From Alcanivorax sp. S71-1-4 (GTDB taxonomy: Bacteria; Pseudomonadota; Gammaproteobacteria; Pseudomonadales; Alcanivoracaceae), in contig NZ_AQOR01000017.1 in NCBI RefSeq assembly GCF_009846755.1, positions 1 to 64,000 on the forward strand: a stretch of DNA of 64,000 nucleotides. The letters run 5' to 3'. Positions 44,201 to 54,435 of this stretch are shown piece after piece. Position 1 is the stretch's first letter; every line of letters starts with the position of its first letter. A program made the position numbers and the translations under genes. The notes below the pieces were generated by a model, which worked only from the letters and a program-made list of their open reading frames with translations, was not told where the DNA came from and did not search any database.

Positions 44201-45412
44201 GTGTCTGAACGTCCTGATTATGCAGCCTTCCCCGACGCCCGGGGGCATTTTGGTGCCTACGGTGGTCGCTTCGTCTCAGAAACCCTGATGGCGGCGCTGG
44301 AAGAACTGGAATCCGTTTACCTGTCACTGCGCAATGACCCGGCCTTCCTGGCCGAGTTTGACCGCGATCTGGCGAACTACGTGGGTCGCCCCTCACCGTT
44401 GTATCTGGCCGAACGATGGACCCGTGAGCTGGGTGGCGCGCAGATCTTCCTCAAGCGCGAAGACCTCAACCACACCGGCTCGCACAAAGTGAACAACACC
44501 ATTGGCCAGGCGCTGCTCGCCAAGCGCATGGGCAAGCCGCGCGTGATCGCCGAAACCGGCGCCGGGCAGCATGGTGTGGCCACCGCCACGGTGGCGGCGC
44601 GGCTGGGGCTGCAATGCCAGGTGTACATGGGCGCGGAAGACGTGGAGCGGCAGAAGCTCAACGTTTACCGCATGAAACTGCTGGGGGCGGAAGTGATCCC
44701 GGTGACCTCCGGTTCGGCCACGCTGAAAGACGCCATGAACGAGGCGATGCGGGACTGGGTGACCAACGTCGATAACACCTTCTACATCATTGGCACCGTC
44801 GCCGGCCCGCACCCGTATCCGATGATGGTGCGCGATTTTCACCGCGTGATCGGGCGCGAAGCACGCGCGCAGCATCTGGAGCAGACCGGGCGTTTGCCCG
44901 ATGCGCTGGTGGCATGTGTCGGTGGCGGCTCCAATGCCATTGGCCTGTTTCACCCGTTCCTGGAAGACGAGAGCGTCGCGTTTTATGGCGTTGAAGCCGG
45001 AGGGGACGGTGTCGAGACAGGGCGTCACGCTGCACCGCTGGCCGCCGGCCGGCCGGGTGTGCTGCACGGCAACCGCACTTACCTGATGGAAGACGCCGAC
45101 GGCCAGATTATTGAGACGCACTCGATTTCTGCCGGTCTGGATTATCCCGGTGTCGGCCCGGAACATGCCTGGCTGAAGGATATCGGTCGCGCCAACTATG
45201 TGGCGGTCACCGATACCGAAACCCTGGCGGCGTTCCGCGAACTGACGCTGGTGGAAGGCATCATGCCGGCGCTGGAATCTGCCCATGCGCTCGCGTATGC
45301 GCGCAAACTGGCGCCGACGCTGGGCAAGGACCAGAGCATCATCGTCAATCTCTCCGGCCGTGGTGACAAAGACATTCACACTGTCGCCGCGCTCGATGGC
45401 ATGAAAGTGTAA
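44201..45412 (+). CDS. trpB: tryptophan synthase beta chain
   Basis: A 403-residue pyridoxal-phosphate enzyme joining indole and serine to tryptophan. The PLP lysine is K96 in H-T-G-S-H-K-V-N-N, and the phosphate-binding loop is [11 protein letters not shown] at 44201 is chosen over TTG at 44195 because GAGGAG abuts the TTG but is properly spaced from the GTG. trpA follows after 9 bp. Confidence 0.97.
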   Translation: MSERPDYAAFPDARGHFGAYGGRFVSETLMAALEELESVYLSLRNDPAFLAEFDRDLANYVGRPSPLYLAERWTRELGGAQIFLKREDLNHTGSHKVNNTIGQALLAKRMGKPRVIAETGAGQHGVATATVAARLGLQCQVYMGAEDVERQKLNVYRMKLLGAEVIPVTSGSATLKDAMNEAMRDWVTNVDNTFYIIGTVAGPHPYPMMVRDFHRVIGREARAQHLEQTGRLPDALVACVGGGSNAIGLFHPFLEDESVAFYGVEAGGDGVETGRHAAPLAAGRPGVLHGNRTYLMEDADGQIIETHSISAGLDYPGVGPEHAWLKDIGRANYVAVTDTETLAAFRELTLVEGIMPALESAHALAYARKLAPTLGKDQSIIVNLSGRGDKDIHTVAALDGMKV

Positions 45413-45421
45413 GGAGCGGTC

Positions 45422-46231
45422 GTGAGTCGTATAGCAAGCTGTTTTGAAGCACTGGCAGCACAGGGCCGTAAAGCGCTGATCCCGTTTGTCACCGCCGGGG
45501 ACCCGCAGCCGTCCGTGACGGTGCCGTTGATGCATGCCATGGTCGAGGCCGGTGCCGACGTGATCGAACTGGGCATGCCGTTCTCTGATCCGATGGCCGA
45601 TGGCCCGGTGATCCAGCTCGCCTGCGAGCGGTCGCTGGCCGCGGGTACCTCGCTGGAAAAAGTGCTGGCCATGGTGGCCGAGTTTCGTCAGCAGGACGAC
45701 CGTACGCCGGTCGTGCTGATGGGCTACCTGAACCCGGTCGAGGCAATGGGCTACGAGACGTTCGCTGCGCGTGCCGCCGAAGCCGGCGTGGACGGTGTGC
45801 TGTTGGTGGACCTGCCGCCGGAAGAAACCGAACTGGTCGGTCCGTTGTTCCGTGCACAGGGCCTGGACCAGGTGTTCCTGCTGGCGCCCACCACCACCGA
45901 AGCGCGCATGGCGCGCATCGCCGAGGCGGGCAGTGGCTACCTTTACTATGTGTCGCTGAAGGGCGTGACCGGCTCGGCGACACTGAATGTGGAGGAAGTG
46001 GCGGCCAAAGTGGAAACAATTCGCAAACATGCCAGATTGCCCATTGGGGTGGGCTTTGGTATCAAGGACGCAGCATCGGCCCGTGCCATTTCACGGGTGG
46101 CGGATGGCGTCGTGGTGGGCAGCGCGCTGGTACAGCGCATTGCTGATCATGCCGGCCAGCCGGACGAGATTCCGACACAGGTGGCCGCCTTGCTGGCCGA
46201 GATGCGCGCCGCCATGGACAAGAGCGACTGA
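45422..46231 (+). CDS. trpA: tryptophan synthase alpha chain
   Basis: A 269-residue TIM-barrel subunit that cleaves indole-3-glycerol phosphate to indole. The catalytic Glu lies in E-L-G-M-P-F-S-D-P near residues 50-58, and the Asp in L-L-V-D-L-P-P-E-E near 129-137. The start is GTG at 45422 behind AAGGAGCGG. It is followed by accD after 2 bp, a conserved arrangement linking tryptophan and fatty-acid genes in pseudomonads. Confidence 0.97.
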   Translation: MSRIASCFEALAAQGRKALIPFVTAGDPQPSVTVPLMHAMVEAGADVIELGMPFSDPMADGPVIQLACERSLAAGTSLEKVLAMVAEFRQQDDRTPVVLMGYLNPVEAMGYETFAARAAEAGVDGVLLVDLPPEETELVGPLFRAQGLDQVFLLAPTTTEARMARIAEAGSGYLYYVSLKGVTGSATLNVEEVAAKVETIRKHARLPIGVGFGIKDAASARAISRVADGVVVGSALVQRIADHAGQPDEIPTQVAALLAEMRAAMDKSD

Positions 46232-46233
46232 GC

Positions 46234-47121
46234 ATGAGCAGTAATAGCTGGCTGGAAAAGATTCTTCCGGCCATTCGCCGCAACGACGGCGAAGACCGTA
46301 AATCCACCGTGCCGGAAGGCCTGTGGCGCAAGTGCCCCCGCTGTGACGGCGTGCTGTACCTGCCGGAACTGGAGCGCAACATGGATGTGTGTCCCAAGTG
46401 CGGGCACCACATGCGGCTCCGGGCGCGCCGTCGGTTGAAGCTGTTCCTCGACGAAGGGGCGCAGGTGGAAATCGGCAACGACCTGGTGCCGGTGGACCGC
46501 CTGAAGTTCAAGGACTCGAAAAAGTACAAGGATCGTCTTACCGCTGCGCAGAAAGACACCGGCGAAGACGATGCGCTGATCGTGCTGCGTGGCAAGTTGC
46601 GTGACCTGCCGCTGGTGGCCTGTGCATTCGAGTTCAGCTTTATGGGCGGTTCCATGGGCTCGGTGGTCGGTGCGCGTTTTGTGCGCGCGGTGGACGTGTG
46701 CCTGGAACGGAACATTCCGCTGGTGTGCTTCGCCGCCAGTGGCGGGGCGCGGATGCAGGAAGCCCTGTTCTCGCTGATGCAGATGGCCAAGACCAGTGCC
46801 GCGCTGCAGCGCATGCGCGAAGCCGGCCTGCCGTTCATTTCCGTGCTCACCGATCCCGTCTACGGCGGCGTTTCTGCATCGCTGGCGATGCTGGGTGACG
46901 TGAACGTGGCCGAGCCGAACGCACTGATCGGCTTTGCCGGTCCGCGTGTGATCGAACAGACCGTGCGGCAGAAATTGCCGGAAGGTTTCCAGCGCAGCGA
47001 GTTCCTGCTTGAACACGGTGCCATCGACATGATCGTGCATCGGCACGAGATGCGCGACACCCTGCATCGGCTGCTGGCCAGCATGATGCATGCGCCGATG
47101 GCGGAGCAGGCGGCAAGCTGA
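46234..47121 (+). CDS. accD: acetyl-CoA carboxylase carboxyltransferase subunit beta
   Basis: A 295-residue subunit of the enzyme that makes malonyl-CoA for fatty acid synthesis. The N-terminal zinc ribbon is complete: C-P-R-C at about 31-34 and C-P-K-C-G-H-H at about 53-59. The carboxyltransferase core includes S-G-G-A-R-M-Q-E near 168-175 and the Y-G-G-V-S-A-S segment. Length is typical. Confidence 0.97.
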   Translation: MSSNSWLEKILPAIRRNDGEDRKSTVPEGLWRKCPRCDGVLYLPELERNMDVCPKCGHHMRLRARRRLKLFLDEGAQVEIGNDLVPVDRLKFKDSKKYKDRLTAAQKDTGEDDALIVLRGKLRDLPLVACAFEFSFMGGSMGSVVGARFVRAVDVCLERNIPLVCFAASGGARMQEALFSLMQMAKTSAALQRMREAGLPFISVLTDPVYGGVSASLAMLGDVNVAEPNALIGFAGPRVIEQTVRQKLPEGFQRSEFLLEHGAIDMIVHRHEMRDTLHRLLASMMHAPMAEQAAS

Positions 47122-47223
47122 GGCCTGTGACAGGCGTCAGGGGTCCGGGGCCGGGCCGCTGACGCCATACTACTCCCGCACCCGTCCCATCCCCGGTATC
47201 ATCGCGCCCATTCAAGGCATCCC

Positions 47224-48471
47224 GTGGCAGTGGCAATGGCAACTTCCCTGGCCGACTGGCTGAGCTATATCGAATCCCTGCATCCCCGTGACATGGAGCT
47301 CGGGCTTGCGCGCGTGGCGCAGGTGGCCCGGCGGCTGCAATGGTTGCCGTGGACGGGCAGGGTGATCACCGTGGCCGGCACGAACGGCAAGGGCTCGACC
47401 GTGGCGCTGCTGGATCATCTTGCCCGTGCCGGCGGCTGGCACACGGCGGTATACACCTCGCCGCACATCCAGCGATTCAACGAACGGGTGCGCCTGGACG
47501 GCATTGACGCAACGGACGAAGCGCTGGTCAGCGCGTTCGTGCAGGTCGAGGCGGCGCGCGAGGCAGAGCAGGTGCCGCTGACCTATTTCGAATTCACCAC
47601 CCTGGCCGCGCTCTGCGTATTCCGTGCAGCCGCCCCCGACCTGCTGATTCTGGAAGTCGGGCTTGGCGGTCGCCTGGATGCGGTGAACATCATTGACGCT
47701 GACGTGGCCGTCATCACCTCCGTGGGGCTGGATCACACCGACTGGCTGGGCCACACCCGCGACGCCATCGCCACCGAGAAAGCCGGTATTCGGCGTGCCG
47801 GGCGGCCGCTGCTGTATGGCGAAGCAGACATGCCGGCGGTGGTGGCGACACTGGCTGAACAGGACGGCGTGCCGTTGCTGCGTGGCGGGCGTGATTTCGG
47901 CACTGATGCACGCGGCCTGTTCTGGCAGGGCAGTGCGCCGCAGCCCCTGCCGCCGGTGCTGCTGGGCGAGGACAATCTGGCTACGGCTGCGCAGGCGCTG
48001 GCGCTGCTGGGACGCCCTCCGGCCCCGGCACACCTGGCCACCGCGGCAGCACTGCAGCTGCCTGGCCGCTGCCAGCACTTGCCGTTGCAGGGCGTGGACT
48101 GGTATCTGGATGTCGGTCATAACCGTGAGGCGCTGGCACGGTTCCTGCGCCGTGTGCCGGCAGCGCGGGGTGGCCGTACCCTGGCCGTGTGCGCCATGCT
48201 CGGAGACAAGCCGGTGGCGGCTCTCGCGCCTTTCGCCCCGGTGGTGGATCAATGGTGGCTGGCCGATCTGGACGGTTACCGTGCCGGTACAGCAGCGCGG
48301 CTGGCCGATGCCCTGCCGGATGCGACGACACGCTGCCACGCCAGCGTGACGGACGCGGTGCAGGCGGCGCGGCGCGCCGCCGCCCCCGGTGACCGGGTGC
48401 TGGTGTTCGGTTCCTTCTATACTGTGGCAGATGCCCAGACTGTACTGATGGCCGAGGTGACAGGTGGATAA
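47224..48471 (+). CDS. folC: bifunctional folylpolyglutamate synthase/dihydrofolate synthase
   Basis: A 415-residue Mur-ligase-like enzyme adding glutamate to dihydropteroate and to folates. The P-loop G-T-N-G-K-G-S-T is at about 57-64, and T-S-P-H-I and the G-L-G-G-R-L-D-A segments are present. The start is GTG at 47224 with AAGG upstream; a further GTG (47230) and an ATG (47236) follow in frame and cannot be excluded. Its 3' end overlaps dedD by 8 bp. Confidence 0.94.
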   Translation: MAVAMATSLADWLSYIESLHPRDMELGLARVAQVARRLQWLPWTGRVITVAGTNGKGSTVALLDHLARAGGWHTAVYTSPHIQRFNERVRLDGIDATDEALVSAFVQVEAAREAEQVPLTYFEFTTLAALCVFRAAAPDLLILEVGLGGRLDAVNIIDADVAVITSVGLDHTDWLGHTRDAIATEKAGIRRAGRPLLYGEADMPAVVATLAEQDGVPLLRGGRDFGTDARGLFWQGSAPQPLPPVLLGEDNLATAAQALALLGRPPAPAHLATAAALQLPGRCQHLPLQGVDWYLDVGHNREALARFLRRVPAARGGRTLAVCAMLGDKPVAALAPFAPVVDQWWLADLDGYRAGTAARLADALPDATTRCHASVTDAVQAARRAAAPGDRVLVFGSFYTVADAQTVLMAEVTGG

Positions 48472-49069
48472 ACAGCTCAAGCAACGCATTATCGGTGGTC
48501 TGCTCCTGCTGTTGCTGGCCGCCATCATCACGCCGCTGTTGTTGCGCACGCCGGAAGAAGTGCGCGTGGCGCTGGACATGAGCATTCCGCCGCCGCCGAC
48601 CTTGCCTCAGATGGCGATTGAACCGGTGGTCGACCAGGCCGAACAGGACATGGCCCTGGCCGAGATCGAACAGGACCGCGACACCGTGCGCCGGGCAGGC
48701 GAGGAATATGAACAGCGTGCCCGGGATGCCGAGGCGCCTGTACCGCCGCCTGTACCGCCGGCTGTGGCAGAGGCGCCGGCCGTTGTCGCCGAACCGCCGG
48801 CGGCGGTTCAGGATCCGCCGCCGCTGACGGGCTGGGCCGTGCAGGTGGGCAGCTACAGCAGTGCCGACAGTGCCAGTGGCCAGGCACAGCAATTACGTGA
48901 TGCCGGCTACCGCGCCTTCACCCGCACGGTAGAGCAGGGCGGACAGACGTTGCACCGGGTGTTTGCCGGGCCGGAACTCGAGCGCGCTGCGGCGGTGGCG
49001 CTGCGGGAAAGGCTGGCCAGCGACGCCGGCCTGCGAGTGCAGGGGCTGGTCGTGTCCCTGGCACCCTGA
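48464..49069 (+). CDS. dedD: SPOR domain cell-division protein, DedD-like
   Basis: A 201-residue protein with a short cytoplasmic N terminus, one transmembrane helix (about 10-27), a Pro/Ala/Glu-rich linker, and a C-terminal SPOR domain (about 125-200, beginning G-W-A-V-Q-V-G-S-Y). SPOR domains bind denuded septal peptidoglycan, so the protein should localise at the division site. The order folC-dedD-cvpA-purF is the same as in E. coli. The start is GTG at 48464 within folC, behind GAGGTGA. Confidence 0.88.
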   Translation: MDKQLKQRIIGGLLLLLLAAIITPLLLRTPEEVRVALDMSIPPPPTLPQMAIEPVVDQAEQDMALAEIEQDRDTVRRAGEEYEQRARDAEAPVPPPVPPAVAEAPAVVAEPPAAVQDPPPLTGWAVQVGSYSSADSASGQAQQLRDAGYRAFTRTVEQGGQTLHRVFAGPELERAAAVALRERLASDAGLRVQGLVVSLAP

Positions 49070-49123
49070 CGACAAAGGCGGATACGGCAAATCAACTGCT
49101 TATCGACAGCTGAGCTTGCCGGG

Positions 49124-49137
49124 GGTGTGATCACACC
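49124..49137. promoter_or_regulatory. 14-bp perfect palindrome upstream of cvpA
   Basis: GGTGTGA-TCACACC is a perfect, gap-free palindrome in the 179-bp gap between dedD and cvpA. It has no loop for an RNA hairpin, so a dimeric DNA-binding protein site is more likely. The binding protein is unknown. Confidence 0.35.
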
Positions 49138-49141
49138 TTCG

Positions 49142-49166
49142 GCACAGGTCGTTCTCCAGCAGCCTG
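49142..49166. repeat. dispersed 25-bp repeat, copy 2
   Basis: Matches 29388-29412 at 21 of 25 positions, keeping the start GCACAGG and the end CAGCAGCCTG. It lies in the gap between dedD and cvpA, just after the 14-bp palindrome. Confidence 0.5.
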
Positions 49167-49248
49167 CTATCGCAATGATTGGCTCGCGCCGGTGGAACAG
49201 AGCACAGGCGCTCTGCTACCATGCGCGACCTCATCCTTTGGTGCGGAT

Positions 49249-49746
49249 ATGAACCTCGCAGACGGCGCGATCCTGTTCATTATTGCCGTGTCGGCGCTGA
49301 TCAGTGTCCGGCGCGGGTTCATGCGCGAAGCCTTTTCCCTGGTCACCTGGGTGGCCGCCTTTGTCGTTGCCCGGCTGTTCGGCCCCGGCCTTGAAGTGAT
49401 GCTGGAAGCCTCCATTGAGACGCCCAGCGTGCGCATGGCGGTGGCGTTCGGGTTGTTGTTCGCCGGCACACTGATTGTCGGTGCCCTGATCAGCCACCTG
49501 CTGGGTGAACTGATCCGGGTGACAGGCCTCAGCGGCACCGACCGTCTGCTGGGCATGGTGTTCGGCGCAGTACGCGGTATCGTGCTGGTGATCGTGCTGG
49601 TGGTCCTGGCTGCGCCGATCTTTACCGACGATGCCTGGTGGCAGCAGTCCGTGCTGGTGCCTCAGTTTGCAATGATGGAAGACTGGTCACGACAGGTGGC
49701 CGGTGAGTTTATAGCGTTCGTCCTGAATGTTGGCAGTCAACCCTAA
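49249..49746 (+). CDS. cvpA: CvpA family membrane protein
   Basis: A 165-residue inner-membrane protein with four hydrophobic helices, beginning N-L-A-D-G-A-I-L-F-I-I-A-V-S and containing R-R-G-F-M-R-E-A-F-S-L-V-T-W, the CvpA family hallmark. CvpA is needed for colicin V production in E. coli and for envelope stress tolerance in several species. No clear Shine-Dalgarno sequence precedes the ATG at 49249. purF follows after 18 bp, as in E. coli. Confidence 0.92.
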   Translation: MNLADGAILFIIAVSALISVRRGFMREAFSLVTWVAAFVVARLFGPGLEVMLEASIETPSVRMAVAFGLLFAGTLIVGALISHLLGELIRVTGLSGTDRLLGMVFGAVRGIVLVIVLVVLAAPIFTDDAWWQQSVLVPQFAMMEDWSRQVAGEFIAFVLNVGSQP

Positions 49747-49764
49747 CGTAACGAGGTACCGAGC

Positions 49765-51294
49765 ATGTGCGGCATAGTGGGCATAGTCGGGCACTCCCAT
49801 GTGAATCAGAGCATCTATGATGCCCTGACCGTTCTCCAGCATCGTGGCCAGGATGCCGCGGGTATCGTCACCTGCGACGGAGACCGCCTGTTCCTGCGCA
49901 AGGACAACGGCATGGTGCGTGACGTGTTCCGGACCCGGCACATGCGTCGCCTGGTCGGCAACATGGGCATCGGCCATGTGCGGTATCCCACCGCGGGCAG
50001 TTCCAGTTCGGCGGAGGCACAGCCGTTCTACGTCAACTCGCCGTACGGGATCACCCTGGCCCACAACGGCAACCTGACCAATTCCGCTGCACTGGCCGAA
50101 GATATCTTTAGGGCCGACTTGCGCCATATCAACACCACCTCGGATTCCGAAGTGCTGCTGAACGTGTTCGCCCATGAGTTGCAGACCCTGGGCAAGCTGA
50201 TGCCGCAACCGGAAGACATCTTTTCCGCCGTGCGCCGCGTGCACGAGCGCGTCGAAGGCGCCTATGCCGTGGTGGCCATGATCACCGGTTACGGCATCCT
50301 GGCGTTCCGCGATCCGTACGGCGTGCGCCCGGTGTGTTTCGGCAAACGCGAAACCGAGAAGGGCACCGAATACATGGTCGCCTCCGAGAGCGTGGCCCTG
50401 TCGGGGCTGGGTTTCCATCTGGAGCGCGATCTGGCACCGGGCGAGGCAATCTACATCACATCCCAAGGTGAGATCTTCACCCAGCAGTGCGCCGATAACC
50501 CGCGCCTGAACCCCTGCATTTTTGAGCACGTCTACCTGGCCCGGCCGGATTCCATCATCGACGACATCTCCGTCTACAAGGCACGCCTGCGCATGGGCGA
50601 GAAACTGGCGGAGAAACTGCTGCGGGAATGGCCGGAGCATGACATCGACGTGGTCATTCCGATTCCGGACACCAGCCGCACCTCGGCGCTGCAACTGGCC
50701 AACACGCTGGATGTGAAATTCCGCGAAGGCTTTATCAAGAACCGCTACATCGGCCGCACCTTCATCATGCCCGGCCAGCAGCAGCGGAAGAAATCCGTGC
50801 GCCAGAAGCTCAACGCCATCGAGCTGGAATTCTCCGGCAAGAACGTGTTGCTGGTGGATGATTCCATCGTGCGTGGCACCACCTGCAACGAGATCATCCA
50901 GATGGCCCGCGAGGCGGGCGCCAACAAGGTGTACTTTGCCTCCGCCGCGCCGCCGGTACAGTTCCCGAACGTGTACGGTATCGACATGCCGGCCGCGAAC
51001 GAGCTGATTGCCCACGGCCGCAGCGTGGAAGAGATCTGCGCACTGATCGGCGCCGACAAGCTGATCTACCAGGATTTGCAGGATCTGGTCGACGCCTGCC
51101 GCGAGGGCAACCCGGCCATCGAGCAGTTCGAGTGCTCGGTATTTGACGGCAACTACGTAGCGGGCAATATTAGCCGGGACTATCTCGACTACCTTGAGCG
51201 CCTGCGCAACGATGCCTCCAAGCACAAACGTGACCGCGAGCGCGCCGCTGCACTGGCTGAAAACGGTATCATCGATCTGCATAACGCGGAGTAA
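49765..51294 (+). CDS. purF: amidophosphoribosyltransferase
   Basis: A 509-residue enzyme of the first committed purine step. The N-terminal nucleophile Cys2 follows the initiator Met (M-C-G-I-V-G-I), so the Met must be removed. The glutaminase domain includes R-Y-P-T-A-G-S-S near 74-80 and H-N-G-N-L. The phosphoribosyltransferase domain has the PRPP motif [12 protein letters not shown] near 362-373. Length is as in gammaproteobacterial PurF. Confidence 0.97.
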   Translation: MCGIVGIVGHSHVNQSIYDALTVLQHRGQDAAGIVTCDGDRLFLRKDNGMVRDVFRTRHMRRLVGNMGIGHVRYPTAGSSSSAEAQPFYVNSPYGITLAHNGNLTNSAALAEDIFRADLRHINTTSDSEVLLNVFAHELQTLGKLMPQPEDIFSAVRRVHERVEGAYAVVAMITGYGILAFRDPYGVRPVCFGKRETEKGTEYMVASESVALSGLGFHLERDLAPGEAIYITSQGEIFTQQCADNPRLNPCIFEHVYLARPDSIIDDISVYKARLRMGEKLAEKLLREWPEHDIDVVIPIPDTSRTSALQLANTLDVKFREGFIKNRYIGRTFIMPGQQQRKKSVRQKLNAIELEFSGKNVLLVDDSIVRGTTCNEIIQMAREAGANKVYFASAAPPVQFPNVYGIDMPAANELIAHGRSVEEICALIGADKLIYQDLQDLVDACREGNPAIEQFECSVFDGNYVAGNISRDYLDYLERLRNDASKHKRDRERAAALAENGIIDLHNAE

Positions 51295-51334
51295 ACGTAC
51301 CATCGCGCCTCACTGAGAGAAAGGAACAGCAGGC

Positions 51335-52555
51335 ATGAGTGAACGGCAGTTGCCGGACGATCTGAGCATAGAGACCCTTGCCATCCGCGCCGCCGAGTTG
51401 CGCACTGGCGAGATGACCCACTCAGAACCGCTGTTCCTGACCTCCAGCTTTGTCTACGAGAACGCGGCCCAGGCGGCTGCGCGCTTTGCTGGCGATGAGC
51501 CGGGCAACGTCTATTCGCGCTTCACCAACCCGACCGTGTCGATCTTCGAGCAGCGCCTGGCGGCGATGGAAGGCGGCGAGCGCTGCGTGGCGTTCGCGTC
51601 CGGCATGGCCGCCATCACCTCTACCTTTCTGGCATTGCTGAAACCGGGCGACCACATCGTCAGCTCACGGGGCGTGTTCGGTACCACCAACGTGGTCTAT
51701 GAAAAGTACCTGAAGAAATTCGGTATCGAGACGACGCTGGTGGACCTGACCGACCTCGATGCCTGGCGTGCCGCCGTGCGGCCGGAAACCCGCTTCCTGT
51801 ATCTGGAAACGCCCTCCAACCCATTGGCCGAGGTGGGCGATATCCGCGCGCTGGCCGAACTGGCCCACGCCAATGACGCGCAACTGATCGTCGACAACTG
51901 CTTCTGCTCACCGGCGCTGCAACAACCGCTGGCACTGGGGGCAGACCTGGTCATCCACAGTGCGACCAAATATCTTGATGGCCAGGGCCGTTGCCTCGGC
52001 GGCGCAGTGGTTGGCCCGAAAGAAACACTGAACGAGATCTACGGCTTCCTGCGTTCCACCGGCGCCACCATGAGCGCCTTCAATGCCTGGGTGTTTATCA
52101 AGGGGCTTGAAACCCTGGCCCTGCGCATGAAAGCCCACTCGGACAACGCCCAGGGCCTGGCCGACTGGCTGGTGCAGCAACCGGGCATTGCCCGCGTGCA
52201 TTACGCCGGCCTCCCGGAGCACCCGCAGCACGCGCTGGCGAAGCAGCAACAGAGCGGTTTCGGCGGCGTGCTCTCCATCGAGGTGGAAGACAGCGACGGT
52301 GCGCGCGACCGGCAGGCGGCCTGGCGCTTTATTGACGCCACCCGGTTGGTGTCCATCACCGCCAACCTGGGGGACGTGAAAACCACCATTACCCATCCGG
52401 CCACCACCACCCACGGCCGTGTCAGCGCGGAAGAAAAACAGCGTTCCGGGATCACCGAAAACCTGATTCGCGTTGCCGTGGGCCTGGAAGGGCTGGCTGA
52501 CCTGAAGGCCGATATGGCTCGTGGGATTGTCGCCCTCGGCCACGCGGTGCGCTGA
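51335..52555 (+). CDS. metZ: O-succinylhomoserine sulfhydrylase
   Basis: A 406-residue PLP enzyme of the Cys/Met metabolism family that makes homocysteine from O-succinylhomoserine and sulfide. The PLP lysine lies in S-A-T-K-Y-L-D-G-Q-G-R near 210-220; the Y-S-R-F-T-N-P-T and E-T-P-S-N-P-L motifs are intact. The purF-metZ order is the pseudomonad arrangement for direct sulfhydrylation. GAGAGAAAGG precedes the start. Its stop overlaps the MoxR-type gene by one base. Confidence 0.94.
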   Translation: MSERQLPDDLSIETLAIRAAELRTGEMTHSEPLFLTSSFVYENAAQAAARFAGDEPGNVYSRFTNPTVSIFEQRLAAMEGGERCVAFASGMAAITSTFLALLKPGDHIVSSRGVFGTTNVVYEKYLKKFGIETTLVDLTDLDAWRAAVRPETRFLYLETPSNPLAEVGDIRALAELAHANDAQLIVDNCFCSPALQQPLALGADLVIHSATKYLDGQGRCLGGAVVGPKETLNEIYGFLRSTGATMSAFNAWVFIKGLETLALRMKAHSDNAQGLADWLVQQPGIARVHYAGLPEHPQHALAKQQQSGFGGVLSIEVEDSDGARDRQAAWRFIDATRLVSITANLGDVKTTITHPATTTHGRVSAEEKQRSGITENLIRVAVGLEGLADLKADMARGIVALGHAVR

Positions 52556-53463
52556 TGGAAAAGGTACAGCGTGCGCTGGCCCGGGTCGGCAAGGTGGTGC
52601 TGGGCAAGAACGAACAGATCCGCCTCGCGGTGGCCTGCCTGCTGGCGCGCGGCCATCTGCTGATCGAAGATCTGCCCGGCATGGGCAAGACCACCCTGGC
52701 CCACGCCCTGGCGCGGATTTTTTCGCTCGACTATCAACGGGTGCAGTTCACCAGCGACATGCTGCCGGCCGACATTCTCGGTGTGTCGCTGTTCAACGCC
52801 GACACGCGCGAATTCGTGCTGCGCAAGGGACCGGTGTTCACCCAGCTCCTGCTGGCGGATGAAATCAACCGGGCCACGCCCAAAACCCAGAGCGCGCTGC
52901 TGGAAGCGATGGAAGAGCGTCAGGTAACACTGGATGGCGATACCTATCCATTGCCGCTGCCGTTCTTCGTGGTCGCCACACAGAACCCGGTGGAGCAGGG
53001 CGGTACCTTTCCCTTGCCGGAATCCCAGCTTGACCGTTTCCTGATGCGCATCAGTCTCGGCTATCCGTCACCGGAAGCGGAACTGGCGCTGCTGGCCGCC
53101 GGCGACCTGCGCGCCGAAGCGCTGGACCTGACCCCCGCACTGACCGTGGACGAACTGCAACAGGTCATGCAGGCGGTGGAACAGGTGCACGCCTCGACAG
53201 ACCTGCTCGGTTACCTGCAACGGTTATTGGAACACAGCCGCAGCAGCGGCCTGTTCCAGGCTGGCCTGTCGCCGCGTGCCGGCCTCGGGATGCTGCGCGC
53301 TGCGCGGGCCTGGGCATTGCTCGGCGGGCGCAATTATGTGATCCCGGAAGATATTCAGGCGGTGCTGGTGCCGGTGTGCGAACACCGCCTGCAACCGGTG
53401 GCCGGCGGCGCGGCCCGTGGCGCCGCCGGGCGTCTGCTGGAAGCGGTGCCGGTGGTGCCCTGA
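52555..53463 (+). CDS. MoxR family AAA+ ATPase
   Basis: A 302-residue AAA+ ATPase of the MoxR class. Walker A is L-P-G-M-G-K-T-T-L-A near residues 40-49, Walker B is L-L-A-D-E-I-N-R-A near 97-105, and sensor 1 is V-A-T-Q-N-P near 140-145. MoxR ATPases act as chaperones in maturation of metal-binding or membrane complexes. It forms the first gene of a MoxR-DUF58-transglutaminase cassette found across bacteria. It begins in the metZ stop codon (TGATG). Confidence 0.93.
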   Translation: MEKVQRALARVGKVVLGKNEQIRLAVACLLARGHLLIEDLPGMGKTTLAHALARIFSLDYQRVQFTSDMLPADILGVSLFNADTREFVLRKGPVFTQLLLADEINRATPKTQSALLEAMEERQVTLDGDTYPLPLPFFVVATQNPVEQGGTFPLPESQLDRFLMRISLGYPSPEAELALLAAGDLRAEALDLTPALTVDELQQVMQAVEQVHASTDLLGYLQRLLEHSRSSGLFQAGLSPRAGLGMLRAARAWALLGGRNYVIPEDIQAVLVPVCEHRLQPVAGGAARGAAGRLLEAVPVVP

Positions 53464-54434
53464 TGCTGGCCGCCGTGCGGGCGCCGCTACAGCGCCGCTA
53501 CCGGCAGTGGCTGGCCCGGCGCATGCCGGCGTCGCGCCAGCAGCGTCTGACCCAGCAACGTATTTTCATCCTGCCGACCCGTTACGGGCTGTTCTTCCTG
53601 CTGATTGCCGCGCTGTTGTTCCTCGGCGGCATCAACTATGAAAACAACCTGATCATGGCGCTGTCGTTTCTGATGACCAGCCTGTTCATGATCGCCATCC
53701 TGCACACCTTCCGTAATCTCGCCGGCCTGCTGGTCCGTGCCGGACAGCTCGAGCCGGGCCATGCCGGCGCGGAGGGGGCGCTGGAAATCCTGCTGCACGC
53801 CGATGACCGGCATCCGCATCTGAGTCTGTGGCTGCGCTGGCCCGGCGGGCCGGTGGAAGAAGTCTCGGTGCTGCCCGGTGAAGAAAAGAGTGTCTGGCTG
53901 CGCCTGCCGCTGAAACGGCGCGGCCGTGTTCATCCGGGCCGGCTGCACATTGAAAGCCGCTACCCGCTTGGTCTGCTGCGGGCCTGGAGCCAGCTCGACA
54001 TGGCGCACCCGGCGCTGGCCTGGCCGCGTGCTGCACCGAGTGAGTTCTGCCCGGCCAGTGGCGGCGATGCCGAGCAAGGTCTGCAACACACCCGTCTCGC
54101 CGGCAGCGACGATTTTCAGGGCCTGCGGAGTTACCAGCCCGGCGATCCGCCGCGCATGGTCGACTGGAAGGCGTACGCCCGCGGGCGCGGGCTGCACAGC
54201 AAATATTTCGCCGACCCCGCCGAAGGCTGGCTGTGGCTCGACTGGGCCATGATGCCCGGCGTCGACCCGGAAACCCGCCTGAGCCGGCTGACCTGGTGGG
54301 TGCTGCAACTGGAACAGAAAAACCAGCGCTACGGCCTGCGCCTGCCCGGCGCAGAACTGCCGCCGGGGCTCGGGCCGGAGCAACAGCGTCAGGCGCTGGA
54401 CCTGCTGGCCCTGTATGGCGAGGAGGTGGCCTGA
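53463..54434 (+). CDS. DUF58 domain membrane protein
   Basis: A 323-residue protein with two hydrophobic helices near 35-55 and 59-79, then a soluble region ending in the DUF58 motif F-Q-G-L-R-S-Y-Q-P-G-D-P-P-R-M-V-D-W-K-A near 219-238. DUF58 proteins are regular partners of MoxR ATPases. It starts in the stop codon of the MoxR gene and is followed by the transglutaminase-like gene after one base, so all three are translationally coupled. Molecular function is not established. Confidence 0.9.
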   Translation: MLAAVRAPLQRRYRQWLARRMPASRQQRLTQQRIFILPTRYGLFFLLIAALLFLGGINYENNLIMALSFLMTSLFMIAILHTFRNLAGLLVRAGQLEPGHAGAEGALEILLHADDRHPHLSLWLRWPGGPVEEVSVLPGEEKSVWLRLPLKRRGRVHPGRLHIESRYPLGLLRAWSQLDMAHPALAWPRAAPSEFCPASGGDAEQGLQHTRLAGSDDFQGLRSYQPGDPPRMVDWKAYARGRGLHSKYFADPAEGWLWLDWAMMPGVDPETRLSRLTWWVLQLEQKNQRYGLRLPGAELPPGLGPEQQRQALDLLALYGEEVA

Positions 54435-54435
54435 C

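Noticed and set aside
49124-49137. CRP site upstream of cvpA (TGTGA and TCACA half-sites)
   Set aside because: The half-sites are directly adjacent, whereas CRP needs a 6-bp spacer. It is kept only as an unassigned palindrome.
49687-51303. A 538-codon open frame antisense to purF
   Set aside because: Long antisense frames are common at this GC content; purF has all catalytic motifs, and the antisense translation shows only low-complexity His/Gly/Val-rich sequence. The similar long frames antisense to leuC (33808-35304) and the DUF945 gene (27457-28833) were dropped for the same reason.
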